This document shows positions 9,685 through 18,397 of a stretch of 29,143 nt of DNA, one piece after another. Every line of letters begins with the position of its first letter. The stretch's first letter is position 1. This DNA is from Hypsibius dujardini (taxonomy: Eukaryota > Tardigrada > Eutardigrada > Parachela > Hypsibiidae). The notes under the pieces were generated by a model, which did no database searches, was not told where the DNA came from, and was given only the letters and a program-made list of their open reading frames with translations. The stretch spans positions 1-29,143 of the forward strand of contig LRSR01008640.1 in the NCBI GenBank assembly GCA_001579985.1. Reading direction: 5' to 3'. Position numbers and translations under genes: made by a program.

Positions 9685-10279
9685 GAAAATCTTGAAGGAA
9701 ATCGAAGTCTTGATGGGAAACACATTTAGATTAACTGAGCGCCCCGCAAATTTTGCAGGTATTTCCATTACTCGCAAAATTCTTATGCCTAACCACTTTG
9801 CCTATTAACATGAACATGAAAAAAATGAGGAAGCAATTTGAAAATGCGTAGGGAGAACTTGAAACTCTCTAAATATTTCATGGTAGGCAAGCGGATTTTT
9901 TTGGGTTTGCCTGTACATGCACAAAGGCCCCTCTTAGTCATGGACCGTCATCATCTTTAAAAACGACCTTATTAAAAATAACCATAAATCTCACCCAAAC
10001 CTCCCTTATGAAATTTCAAGGAAAAAATAACCAGTGGTCGCCAGTGGTCTGCAGTGCAGAAGAGTTTATTCGTCATTGCCATAACACGGACAAACACCAG
10101 GAACCGTTTCATTTAACAATATGTGTTCATTTTTAGCCTACAAGAACTACGTGGTCGACTCGAATGGTCGAGGCTCAATCTTCCACGACGAAATCTATAT
10201 GCTGCTCAATCAATTAACAGGATATTCCAAAAATTCAGAAGCTTTAAATCTCATGAATCTCACCATCTTGGAGTGGTGA
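9685..10279 (+). CDS. EF-hand protein, two exons (partial)
   Basis: Exon at 9685-9758 follows CTATCTGCAG, reads KILKEIEVLMGNTFRLTERP and ends with a G before GTATTT (phase 1). The next exon starts at 10137 after TTCATTTTTAG; the phases join without a gap (GCC codon). It reads YKNYVVDSNGRGSIFHDEI and ends at TGA 10277-10279. The loop at 10157-10192 is a good EF-hand: D1, N3, R5, G6, I8 and E12, with helix-like sequence either side (LLNQLTGY after). R at position 5 is unusual and may weaken calcium binding. EF-hand proteins bind calcium, often as sensors. The family could be a calmodulin-like or ciliary EF-hand protein; I cannot say which. The 5' part is not found, and the tandem duplication sits immediately upstream. 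A GTGACG donor at 10276 could replace the stop. Confidence 0.5.
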
Positions 10280-11507
10280 CGCCCTAGAACTGCGCTATGT
10301 GAAAGCAAAGTCCATCCTAATCAAGAACGGATGCATGTCACATTTCGGCAATATCCACCCCACATCGCTCTGCAACTTACTCTCGGTTTGGAACGGAGGT
10401 GAAGGATTCAAGGAACGCTGGCTGTTCACATTAAGAAATGAAAAACGCCAAAAAACAAACGAATGGGTAAAACATCAGAAGAAAAAGGCAGCGAAGATCA
10501 ACCCTCCATACGCGCTGCACTCTACATTTGCTGGGCTTTTTGCTCATTTCCGGCAGTCTCCGGAAATGGTGAACTTTTTACCTGGGCGAGCAGGCTCAAG
10601 AAGAATTGTTTGCACATACTGACGTTATTCAGAAGGCATCCGATGAAGGTTCGCTACTCTTACACAGAAACAAATTGACAAGGCATACGGACAGATGTCT
10701 ACCGGTAGCTGTTACAACAAACAAACCACACTACTTGGCTTCCCCCTTCCAAACACGAAATAATTATCGGCTGCGGTTTACATTTTTGGGTTAAATTAGA
10801 ACAAGATTAAACGGTTGTACTAACCAAACTATCGGGCTGAAGGTCCAGTTCTAACGGCTACATAACCACTTTCACCACTGAAATTAGAAAATATAACGCA
10901 GGCAGAAAATTGGTGAAAGACTGCCACCAACCAAGGGCGCACCACACACTATTATTGCACCCAATATTGCTGTCATATTCTGTAAACGTGAACATTTTTG
11001 GAAACTTTCCCAATATGTAAATATATATAAAAATTGCATTTTGGCTGCACATTGGCGTTTAACCAGGTATCGGTAGGAAATTTAAGTATAGATATCAGGT
11101 TTTTCAAAAAACCGTGTTTCGGTAGCCAGAATTTTTTGGAGACCGCATTTACATTTAAAGTCATCAATTTCCATCAATTTTTATCTACAATATATTTTAA
11201 ATTATTAGCTAACTACGCGATCAAAGTAAATGAAGCCACCGAGTTTGTAACACGTGAGGTAACTGTTGTGACACGACCCACATTCTTCACTCCAAAACGA
11301 ATAATCAGGTGTTCCACAGGAATTATATGGACGATTAACTTCCTGGACGTAACTTTTTTTTCGTACAAAACAACCAGCATTCATATTTAATCTCCCAATC
11401 CACCCCCGCCCATATCAAGAAGACTGTATGTGCCAGCACTATTTCACAAAAAGGTCGCAAGGTTGCAATCACTCAAAATTAAACAAATATGACAAGGTAA
11501 ACCCAAT
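10280..11507. other. Unrecognised open frames, no supported gene
   Basis: Frames at 10299-10622 (plus) and 11034-11390 (plus) are open for over 100 codons but have no motif I know and no good splice context. Part of 10299-10622 is Lys-rich (KRQKTNEWVKHQKKKAAK). It may be 3' sequence of the EF-hand gene, but no clear AATAAA was found. Confidence 0.3.
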
Positions 11508-11515
11508 ATTCAAAT

Positions 11516-12176
11516 TAGAGAGGAAAGACCGCGTGCCAAGCGGCGCGGCGCGGCGCGGACGCGGTAATTCCGCACCGTGCCGCGTAAAAAATGGTCAAAT
11601 TATGCCGCGCCGAACCGCGCCGCGTACGCTCTATAGTACGGACGGAAACCACAAAATGAATGAATAAATGCAATAATTTCAGTTGTAAGAAATATGCTCG
11701 TACTTATGGGTTGGTTGATTGACGACGAATATATTATTCCTGTGTTTGCTTGTTCTACGAAACTGTCATGTTCTGTTCTGTTAGTTCCTGTGTTCTTAGA
11801 TTTTGTACTGTCGCCTGTCTAAATTTTATTTCGTTACTGCTTGCGCCTGATTGTGAGTGGTCGTGCGCTCGACCGGGTAAACACTGACCGCAAAACCCGT
11901 TTGGGGGCTGCGAAGCTCGACGATTTGTTGTTTCTAAAGTGGACTTTGTCCAGTGACTAGTTGTTTATCACTGGACGGAACGTTTCAGTAGTTTTGATAA
12001 TTGCCGCTTTCAAATTGGAGTTTAATGCCGCGCCGCGCCGCTTTTTTATAATGGATCATGCCGCGTGGTGCCGCGTCGTTTAACGTTTTGTGGTTTCCGC
12101 GTGAAACCGCGCACCTTAAAAATTTAGCAGTTCATTCCGCGTCCGCGTGAGAAAACTCACGCGGTTTTCCTCTTTA
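11516..12176. mobile_element. hAT-type non-autonomous element, 661 bp
   Basis: Perfect 8-bp duplications flank it: ATTCAAAT at 11508-11515 and 12177-12184. The ends are imperfect inverted repeats: TAGAGAGGAAAGACCGCGTG at the left and, reversed, TAAAGAGGAAAACCGCGTG at the right. Both subterminal regions (11530-11640 and 12025-12165) are dense in CCGCG/CGCGG words, giving GC-rich arms around an AT-richer core. The overall design resembles the 1180-bp element (TAGAG start, GC-rich arms, 8-bp duplication), but the terminal sequences differ, so it is another family. No transposase frame. Confidence 0.88.
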
Positions 12177-12298
12177 ATTCAAATTCAATAGGTTTCCATG
12201 AACCCCCCCCCCCTCCCAACCCTATAAATAAACAATTCAAGTTTAATCCAATTAGTGCCGCGTCACAAAACAAATTACCACATTCCCGATAAATAGTA

Positions 12299-13189
12299 AT
12301 GTCTGTGTACACTGTATCTTTCACAGAAAGCATATCTTCGTCCGTGAACGACGAAGAAACTGCTGATCTTGGAAAAATGGAGGAAATGATCGTCAAACTG
12401 GCATTACTACTTCACGTTTTAGTCCACTCATTGATGTCTTACAAAAGCACGGGAAGCATTGACATTCCCCTTGAAGTTTCACATGACATATTGAAATACG
12501 TCATCTACTACGACACAACTAGTCACGAGACATTTAAGATCTTTTTAGGAGCCAATATTCTGGAAACCTCTCATACCAACTTCATCATGTTTGACGGTCA
12601 ATACGTGTTCCCATGTCTGGTCTACGAAGCATGCAATGGTCGGAAACTCCCCAAATTTGGCGAAGCATCCGAACTTAAAAAAACAGCCATGCTTATGGAA
12701 GCAGCAGATTATGGAAGAACGGGAACAGTCAAAGTACCGACGGCCCAAAAATCGTCCTCAAAATCATATTTTGTATTTTACAAAGCACCACCCACGCCAG
12801 CTCTACGCAAGCAATTATAACATATGCATGCAGATTATAAACAATACAGAGACCATTTTGAGAGTCCCGTCAAAATCCGTCCGTCACAACGAAATACTCT
12901 GGCGCCTATCCTGAAAGCAACTGATGACGCCAACCCCTACAACACCGAAAAAAATAATCCAAGTTATGAGTCCGTGAATATGAGCTCGCCGAATAACAAC
13001 GACGACACCATGGAATCATGGGGCACAGTACTATCCCACAAGGAGTTGCCTTCTCACCAGACTTTTCTTACGAACTCGTGTTTGAAGAAGAGGATAAAAA
13101 TCAGGCCGAAACCCGATTGCCGAGTCCCTCTGAATGGGAATAAATCACATCCGGATATTTTATTATTTTGTTACGACAGCCACCTGTAA
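12299..13189 (+). pseudogene. 296-codon open frame with one internal TAA; possible DUF3987-like fragment
   Basis: One frame runs from ATG 12299 to the stop at 13187-13189, broken only by a TAA at 12818-12820. Two residues later it resumes in the same frame. The first part has an acidic start, then KLALLLHVLVHSLMSY and IPLEVSHDILKYVIYY. That pattern (K-L-A-x-x-x-H-x-L, then a helix before a Y/F-rich stretch) is reminiscent of the C-terminal helical part of DUF3987-type helicase-like proteins, which occur as multicopy genes in some invertebrates. This is a weak match from memory of the pattern. The second part is Asn/Ser/Pro-rich and ends Lys/Arg-rich. It starts about 115 bp after the hAT-type element. 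Likely a degraded gene; the single stop could also be an intron boundary or sequence error. Confidence 0.4.
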
Positions 13190-13737
13190 TCCCTAATACT
13201 AATTTCGATTTGATTTTAATACTGCCCAGAATTCGGTGCGGGAAAAAATTTCGAACTTTCTGCTGGATTTCTTCCCAGACAATAAAGCAGCCGTTAATGT
13301 AATACCATTGCTCCGTTGCCGGTAAATTTTTTTCAACAGAATTCGACAGAAAATAATTTATCTAGACTCTTTCGGTCGGACATTAACCATCGCCATGCCT
13401 TGTTCGAAGCTTGATTGTCCTTGAATGGCAAATATTACCCAAAAAAAATCTATTCCCTTAAAGAAGCAATACATTTTCCAGAATACATTCGATTTTAGTA
13501 GCAACATTCGACAAAAAGTATTAGGGAAATCCAACTGCTGTTCCGGCCATTGCGCTTTGCGGATGCTTGCAAAGATAAAAACCAGTTGAATTTAGCAAAG
13601 GCCGGAAGCATTGCAGTAATGTTCATTTGCAGGCCCAATTTAGGTTCTGAGGCTTGCTGTTGAGGACCAGTCGTAAATCTTTTACAAGCAACCCGTAAAA
13701 AATAGTTTCTGTTTCTACTGATGTCAATCTGCAAAAT
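13190..13737. other. No gene recognised
   Basis: AT-rich sequence without convincing coding frames. The word TTCTGCTGATGTCAATC occurs twice in a row near 13714-13756, at the start of the next repeat. Confidence 0.4.
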
Positions 13738-13990
13738 TTTCTGCTGATGTCAATCAATTTCAAATCAAATTTGGAGTTGAGAAGTATCGAAAATCTTGGA
13801 GTCAAACGTTTTTCATAAAATCACGGTTTTACTGGTTGGAATATAAGAAAATGAAACTTCAGAAACCTTGCTAATGAATTAATCAATCAAGCTCCGGGCC
13901 ACAGCACAAAGTGGTGCGAGAATTTTTTTCTTCCTTATTATTTCTCTGAAACCACGGATGTGACTGCGATCCCGAGACCCCAATGTAAAA
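13738..13990 (+). repeat. Solo arm related to the foldback element
   Basis: Matches the right arm of the foldback element (about 20088-20335) in the same orientation, from CTGCTGATGTCAATC through the CCGAGACCCCAAT end, with scattered substitutions. Only one arm is present here, so it is a solo or deleted copy. Confidence 0.85.
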
Positions 13991-14194
13991 TGGTGTGCAG
14001 GTCATAGATGTGACTTCATTTATGTTTTAGATACGCTCTATTTCAAAGACCGGAAAATTCTTCTCTCCAGGAAGTGTCAGTCATTCTGAACGGTAAGAAA
14101 ACGTGATCTTATTTTGCTGGTTACGTGTTTTCCTTCAGGTACATGGGCCTCACCATGGATCACCCACTCAGTGTAACGTTGTAATGGCTTCCAG

Positions 14195-14365
14195 ATGGAG
14201 TTAGTCAACGGAGTTAGGTTTGACATGGACCCGGGGCCGGGGAAATGGAGCAGGGTTGTTATCGATTGCTTTCGTCGCATCAAGTTCAACGAAGAAATCT
14301 GGCCGCGTCTAGAAGGCTTAAAGCCGGATGAACCGGACATGTTTCTCGGGACCGAACTTCGTTGA
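14195..14365 (+). CDS. Short unrecognised coding-like frame
   Basis: A 56-codon frame beginning MELVNGVRFDMDPGPGKWS and ending DMFLGTELR before TGA. Codon use and composition look protein-like and an AG (CTTCCAG) sits directly before the ATG, so it could be a terminal exon. I recognise no domain. The opposite strand is also open (14370-14077), so the coding strand is not certain. Confidence 0.25.
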   Translation: MELVNGVRFDMDPGPGKWSRVVIDCFRRIKFNEEIWPRLEGLKPDEPDMFLGTELR

Positions 14366-15546
14366 ATCAAAATTCGTCATAAAAATTCAGAGGGAGGAGT
14401 TCCAGCCGCTTCGCTGTAAATTGTGGCGCGTCACTGTCTTGCTGGTCCCGTGACTCAGACCAGGCGATCTTGTGGATTCATCAGCTGGATCAAAGAAAAG
14501 CAAAAACCGCTCATGCGATTGGTTTGTCACAAAATAAGCAAGCGAGCTGTAGCCAATTTCGAGATTCCCCCCGGCATGTGTGAACCAACTGAAAGAAGAG
14601 GGAATGTTTTTTTAGTTACTGACCACCTTTTGAGTTGTGACATGAACAATCGTAAAACCGGTAGTGGGGTTTGTTGGCTTTGCCCAATTATGCCTGGAGT
14701 GGAATTCTTGCGAATACCAAGTAGTGTTTTGAACATGTTAATGACATCTTGAATTGTGCTGTCCATAGTTTAATGTCGGCTAATAACATTCTGACTTTTT
14801 CATCTTGTTCTGTAGCCGTTTTTGGTGGTGGTTTAAGCAGGTTGTTGATGGGTTGAGCAGATCCTTGTGTTCTTTCTAAAGACCAGCAGGAACTATGATG
14901 ACGGTTTCGGTAGTTGGAAAAAACCTATTTTTCATAATCCACCCTTTTAATTTGGTGAGTTAGACTCTTTTGTTCCTCCTGTAGGGTCCACTATGTATTG
15001 GTATAATGAGCCTATGCCAGGCAGACTTTCCATCGTCTCTTGAGTTGGTGGGCTGCTGTAATTTTGTAATCCAGTCGGCTGCATTGTTGTTTGGATATTG
15101 GTTCAAACAGCTTTCACATGGTAGTGTTATGCAGAATGATGAGGCTTCGTGCATTTTGATTTTGGTATCCACTCTTCGTCTTCCGAATCGAATCCTAACC
15201 ACCGAACTATTTACGTTTTCCATTTCGCGTTTGCTCTTTAATAACTTTCTCATCCATGAAAATTTTTTCACCAAGATCGCCTCGGACTAATGATAGTTCT
15301 TGCTCGTAAAATTTGCCTGCAACAGGACAATCGTTTTAGATTTGGATGCGGTAGTGTTTTCTTGTGAGAAATGATTTGCATAATTTTGTAGATCCGTTCC
15401 TGGTAAATCGAATCGAGTTTGGCGTCCTGCTACCTTGACTCAAGAAATCACTATAGGGCCAATTGCTTTGAGACACGTTATTTGGGTCCATACCATGAGA
15501 GCGGTGGATACAGGGACTGTAAGAGGACACAAAGTCTTGAATTTTG
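14366..15546 (-). other. Unrecognised minus-strand fragments
   Basis: Minus frames at 14766-14527 and 15274-14960 are open for 79 and 104 codons. The second has a mixed composition (phrases FGRRRVDTKIKMHEASSF and NSRDDGKSAWHRLIIPIH) that looks protein-like. Frames change between the pieces and no family is recognised. It may be a decayed gene continuous with 15547-15969. Confidence 0.2.
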
Positions 15547-15969
15547 TCAATGTACTCTGTTGACCTTCTGTATCGAAACAGCTGCCATATGCGAGATTCG
15601 TAAGATAAGATGAGATAAGTCGTACAGCTTGTCCCGCCTTGATGTCGTTGTTTTCAATGGAAACAACTCGACTTGCTTTGATTTAAAAAACACTTTTACG
15701 GTAGAAATAAAATTGTATTTTGCTTTGTCCACTTGGATCCGTTCCGACTCGCTCAATTCGTTAATAACGTTTTGCAGTGCAATTTTAACATGTTCGGGGC
15801 CTTTGGTGGCCTTTCTTTGTATCGGCGAAAGTCTGCAAGATCGACTTGAAACTCCTATGTCATAATGCGAACGAAGACACGGTCTTAAGGGAATCTTTTT
15901 CGGTTTTCCTTGTCGATGCTGTTCCAAAAGCTGTTGAGATTGTCTCTTGTCCGCGACGTCTCCTTTCAC
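15547..15969 (-). CDS. Unrecognised 140-codon frame
   Basis: Open minus frame with a Lys/Gln/Arg-rich start and a helix-like middle (HVKIALQNVINELSESERI, then VKVFFKSKQVELF). No motif is recognised and the start codon is unsupported. It lies downstream of the charged coiled-coil gene at 16224-17087 on the same strand but in another frame, so it might be a further exon or an unrelated relic. Confidence 0.25.
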   Translation of the reverse strand: MKGDVADKRQSQQLLEQHRQGKPKKIPLRPCLRSHYDIGVSSRSCRLSPIQRKATKGPEHVKIALQNVINELSESERIQVDKAKYNFISTVKVFFKSKQVELFPLKTTTSRRDKLYDLSHLILRISHMAAVSIQKVNRVH

Positions 15970-16223
15970 GCTTTCGAGAAATCGATCGATACCACCGAAG
16001 CTGCCGGGCGTCGAGGTACTTGTTCAGTAGATTCATTGCAGCAATTGCTGATTACGTTAAATTTAAAAATATGACAAAATGGAAGAGCTGATGGGCACCA
16101 TTCAGCCATTCTTTAACGAAGAGAAATCCATTTAAATCCACCCTTTTGTTTCCTACGGCCGGCAAATATTTCTTGATGGCACTTCAAAAAAGTGTTCGTC
16201 TTCTAGGACTCCCGAGATCCCTT

Positions 16224-17087
16224 TCACAAACTCGATTGACGGTACATCTTACCGATTTGCTCGATATTTCCACCGCCCACCTGTTCAATTTCATCATCGC
16301 TGTGTTCCTTTCCGTTCAATCCTCCGGTCACGTCATTGACTGGCTGTTCATTCTCTGTTTCGCTATTATCGCTCGTCACAAAATCAGCGCTTGCACCCAC
16401 CAGCATCGGTTTCTGTTTGTGTTCATCCTTCTCCACCGGATCCCAACTCTCAGCACTCAGCATCCATGCATCATCTTCCGGCTGTTCTGCCTCGAGTTGC
16501 ACTAAACTCCATGCCGCAGCCGCTGTGGACATTCCGGTATCCTCCGCTTCTTGACGCTTCCGTTCCATGGAGGCAGCCTTGCGTTGAAGGGCTTCTTGTC
16601 GTTCGCCTCCATCTTAGCTCGTTTAGCCTCCCGACTCGCAGAATCAGCAAGAGCTCCGAATTCAAGGTCTCCCATTTCCAGACGTTTCCGTGCCTTCGTC
16701 TCTGCCAGACGTGTCTGAGCTGCCTGTCGACTGGTTTCATTGAACTGACGCTTTTCTTCTTCCAAAATTTTCTACCAATAGAAAAAATGATGACATTTTA
16801 GGCACGATTATTACAATTCTAAAGCCTTAGCGTTTTCCCTGATGACGACTTTTTTCAAACCCGACGATTCATACCTTGCTCGTTGAGGGGCCTTCTTGTC
16901 CCAGCGTAAACACGCTATCGTTGATGGTTCTTGAAGCTTCCGCGGACGAAACAGGCCACATTTCAGGAAGAGTTTCCGGCGCGAGAATTTCAGGCGGGGG
17001 AGTATCGGGAGCGAGAATACCGGCACACACACACACACATACAGTAGTAGTAGTGGCAGTGGCAGTATTTTTAACGAAATAAAACAA
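16224..17087 (-). pseudogene. Charged coiled-coil gene, unrecognised, with a frameshift
   Basis: The first visible exon ends at 16875 before a GTATGA donor and reads LPEMWPVSSAEASRTINDS and GQEGPSTSK. A 103-bp intron (16874-16772) leads to an exon starting KILEEEKRQFNETSRQAAQT in matching phase 0. This is rich in Lys, Arg, Glu and Ala, a likely coiled coil (about 16771-16590). Near 16590 the coding-like sequence moves into another frame (RQEALQRKAASMERKRQEAE) and continues as an acidic tail (EAEQPEDDAWMLSAESWDP) to TGA at 16224-16226. In the first frame the following residues lose that character. A one-base loss fits, either a real mutation or a sequence error. The 5' limit is unclear: the frame runs into a CA/GT microsatellite at 17023-17039. 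The family is unknown. Confidence 0.45.
17023..17062. repeat. (CA)n and (AGT)n microsatellites
   Basis: A CA run (about 17023-17038) followed by CAGTAGTAGTAGTGGCAGTGGCAG. On the minus strand it lies at the upstream edge of the coiled-coil gene's first visible exon. Confidence 0.9.
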
Positions 17088-17420
17088 AAACCTGAAAATA
17101 TGCAGACAGGGCTATACGCCGGTTTAAACCGGTTCAGTTTACATTTTTTTTTAAAAAGGTCTCCCTCTATTTAGTGGTGCACGATTGATTGAATATTTCT
17201 GATTTTTTTCTTGTGCAGTACACTAACATAGATCTATAGTTTGCCGTTTTGGTTTTTTAAATTCGCCTTAAAGTTGAGGGAGATCTGAAATATGGTCCAT
17301 GGGACAAATTTTAACAGTTTTGTCCTTGGGTTTTCCGAAACAACTTCTGATTCAACAACCTGAATCTTGATTTTGAAAGTGATTCGGATAGTCATCAAAG
17401 TGGGCTTTCCAGTGCAGAAA

Positions 17421-17620
17421 ATATTTTATCAATAACAAACACAAGTTCAGGCAAGGGCCTGCGAAGGCCAGTGCCAAAAGCTTTCCCGCACCTGGTACCG
17501 CTACTGGTCTCCGGGGAATAACCAGTCTCCAGCTACCAGAATCCAGCGGGTATGTCCCTGAATCGCTATGGAAACAGAAACGGGACGAGCGCAACCAGCT
17601 GCTGGAAGCTCTAGATGAGG
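17421..17620 (+). CDS. Probable internal exon of an unrecognised gene
   Basis: After TTTCCAGTGCAG (ending 17420) an open frame reads KYFINNKHKFRQGPAKASAK, later LPESSGYVPESLWKQKRDER and NQLLEALDE. It ends in phase 0 at GAG before GTCAGT, a good donor. The Y-V-P-E-S-L-x-K-x-K-x-E/R-x-x-x-L-L pattern recalls enkurin-type ciliary proteins, but the match is too short for a call. A second piece may follow near 17690. The minus strand is also open here (17594-17352), but only the plus strand has matching splice sites. Confidence 0.4.
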
Positions 17621-17639
17621 TCAGTTGGTGCAGTATACA

Positions 17640-18290
17640 ATAAAGTGATTATGCTGTAAATAAATAATTTGTTCGGTAGAGCAAAAGAAGCGATTCTTCA
17701 ATTACCTATGCCAATTCGAACTTGGATGAAGTGGGACCACAGACTAAGTCTTACACTTAACTGATTCTGCTTTCTAATGCTTAGTATTGGAAGTATTGGA
17801 TTGGAAGCGTTTCCAATCCGTATATCCCTGAACGTAACGCTGTCTCAAAAAATAAGCTGTGTTGGCATACCGTAACTGGAGATATGGTTCTCCGAAGTCT
17901 CAAATTCGTAATGCACCATCGAGGTTTTGCCATAAACTTATCTCTACGGTTCGAACTAAATTGGTTTTGCCTGACGTCACTTTTCCTTTGTTACTGGCTG
18001 TATCTCTGTGATCATCTAGTGCAGGTGGTTTTTGAGTATCTCTTGAGTGGATGACCGGTTGACTTCTTGCTCAAAAATGTATTTCAAACCTAATTCCTGG
18101 TATAAATTTGGACTCAAGCAGATGTTTTAAAGCACTTTCGGCAATTGCGTTAGAAAAGTAATTGATTGAAAACAAGGAAATTGAAATGAATCGGGGTGAT
18201 TACAGTAAATGCAGAATGCAGTCATGCATTACTATAACTTGCATAATTATAATTGACTTACGCGTCTTATACGTTAGATTTCTCATTTCT
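17640..18290. other. No gene recognised
   Basis: Intergenic sequence between the plus-strand exon at 17421-17620 and the 3' end of the minus-strand nucleotidase gene. It contains only short words such as GTATTGGAAGTATTGGATTGGAAG near 17785. Confidence 0.45.
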
Positions 18291-18291
18291 T

Positions 18292-18297
18292 TTTATT
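18292..18297 (-). terminator. Polyadenylation signal of the nucleotidase gene
   Basis: TTTATT on the plus strand (AATAAA on the minus) about 100 bases after the TGA of the minus-strand apyrase gene, the usual place for a 3' end signal. Confidence 0.5.
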
Positions 18298-18397
18298 TCT
18301 GACTGGATGGTCACTTAACTTACATCACAAGATTACGGAACTTCTTTCAGCCTTTATAGAGGTTCTTGATACTGGTGCACAAGGTTAAAATCGCAGA

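Noticed and set aside
16575-16600. Programmed ribosomal frameshift at the coiled-coil gene
   Set aside because: No classic slippery heptamer or clear downstream structure; a one-base loss is simpler.
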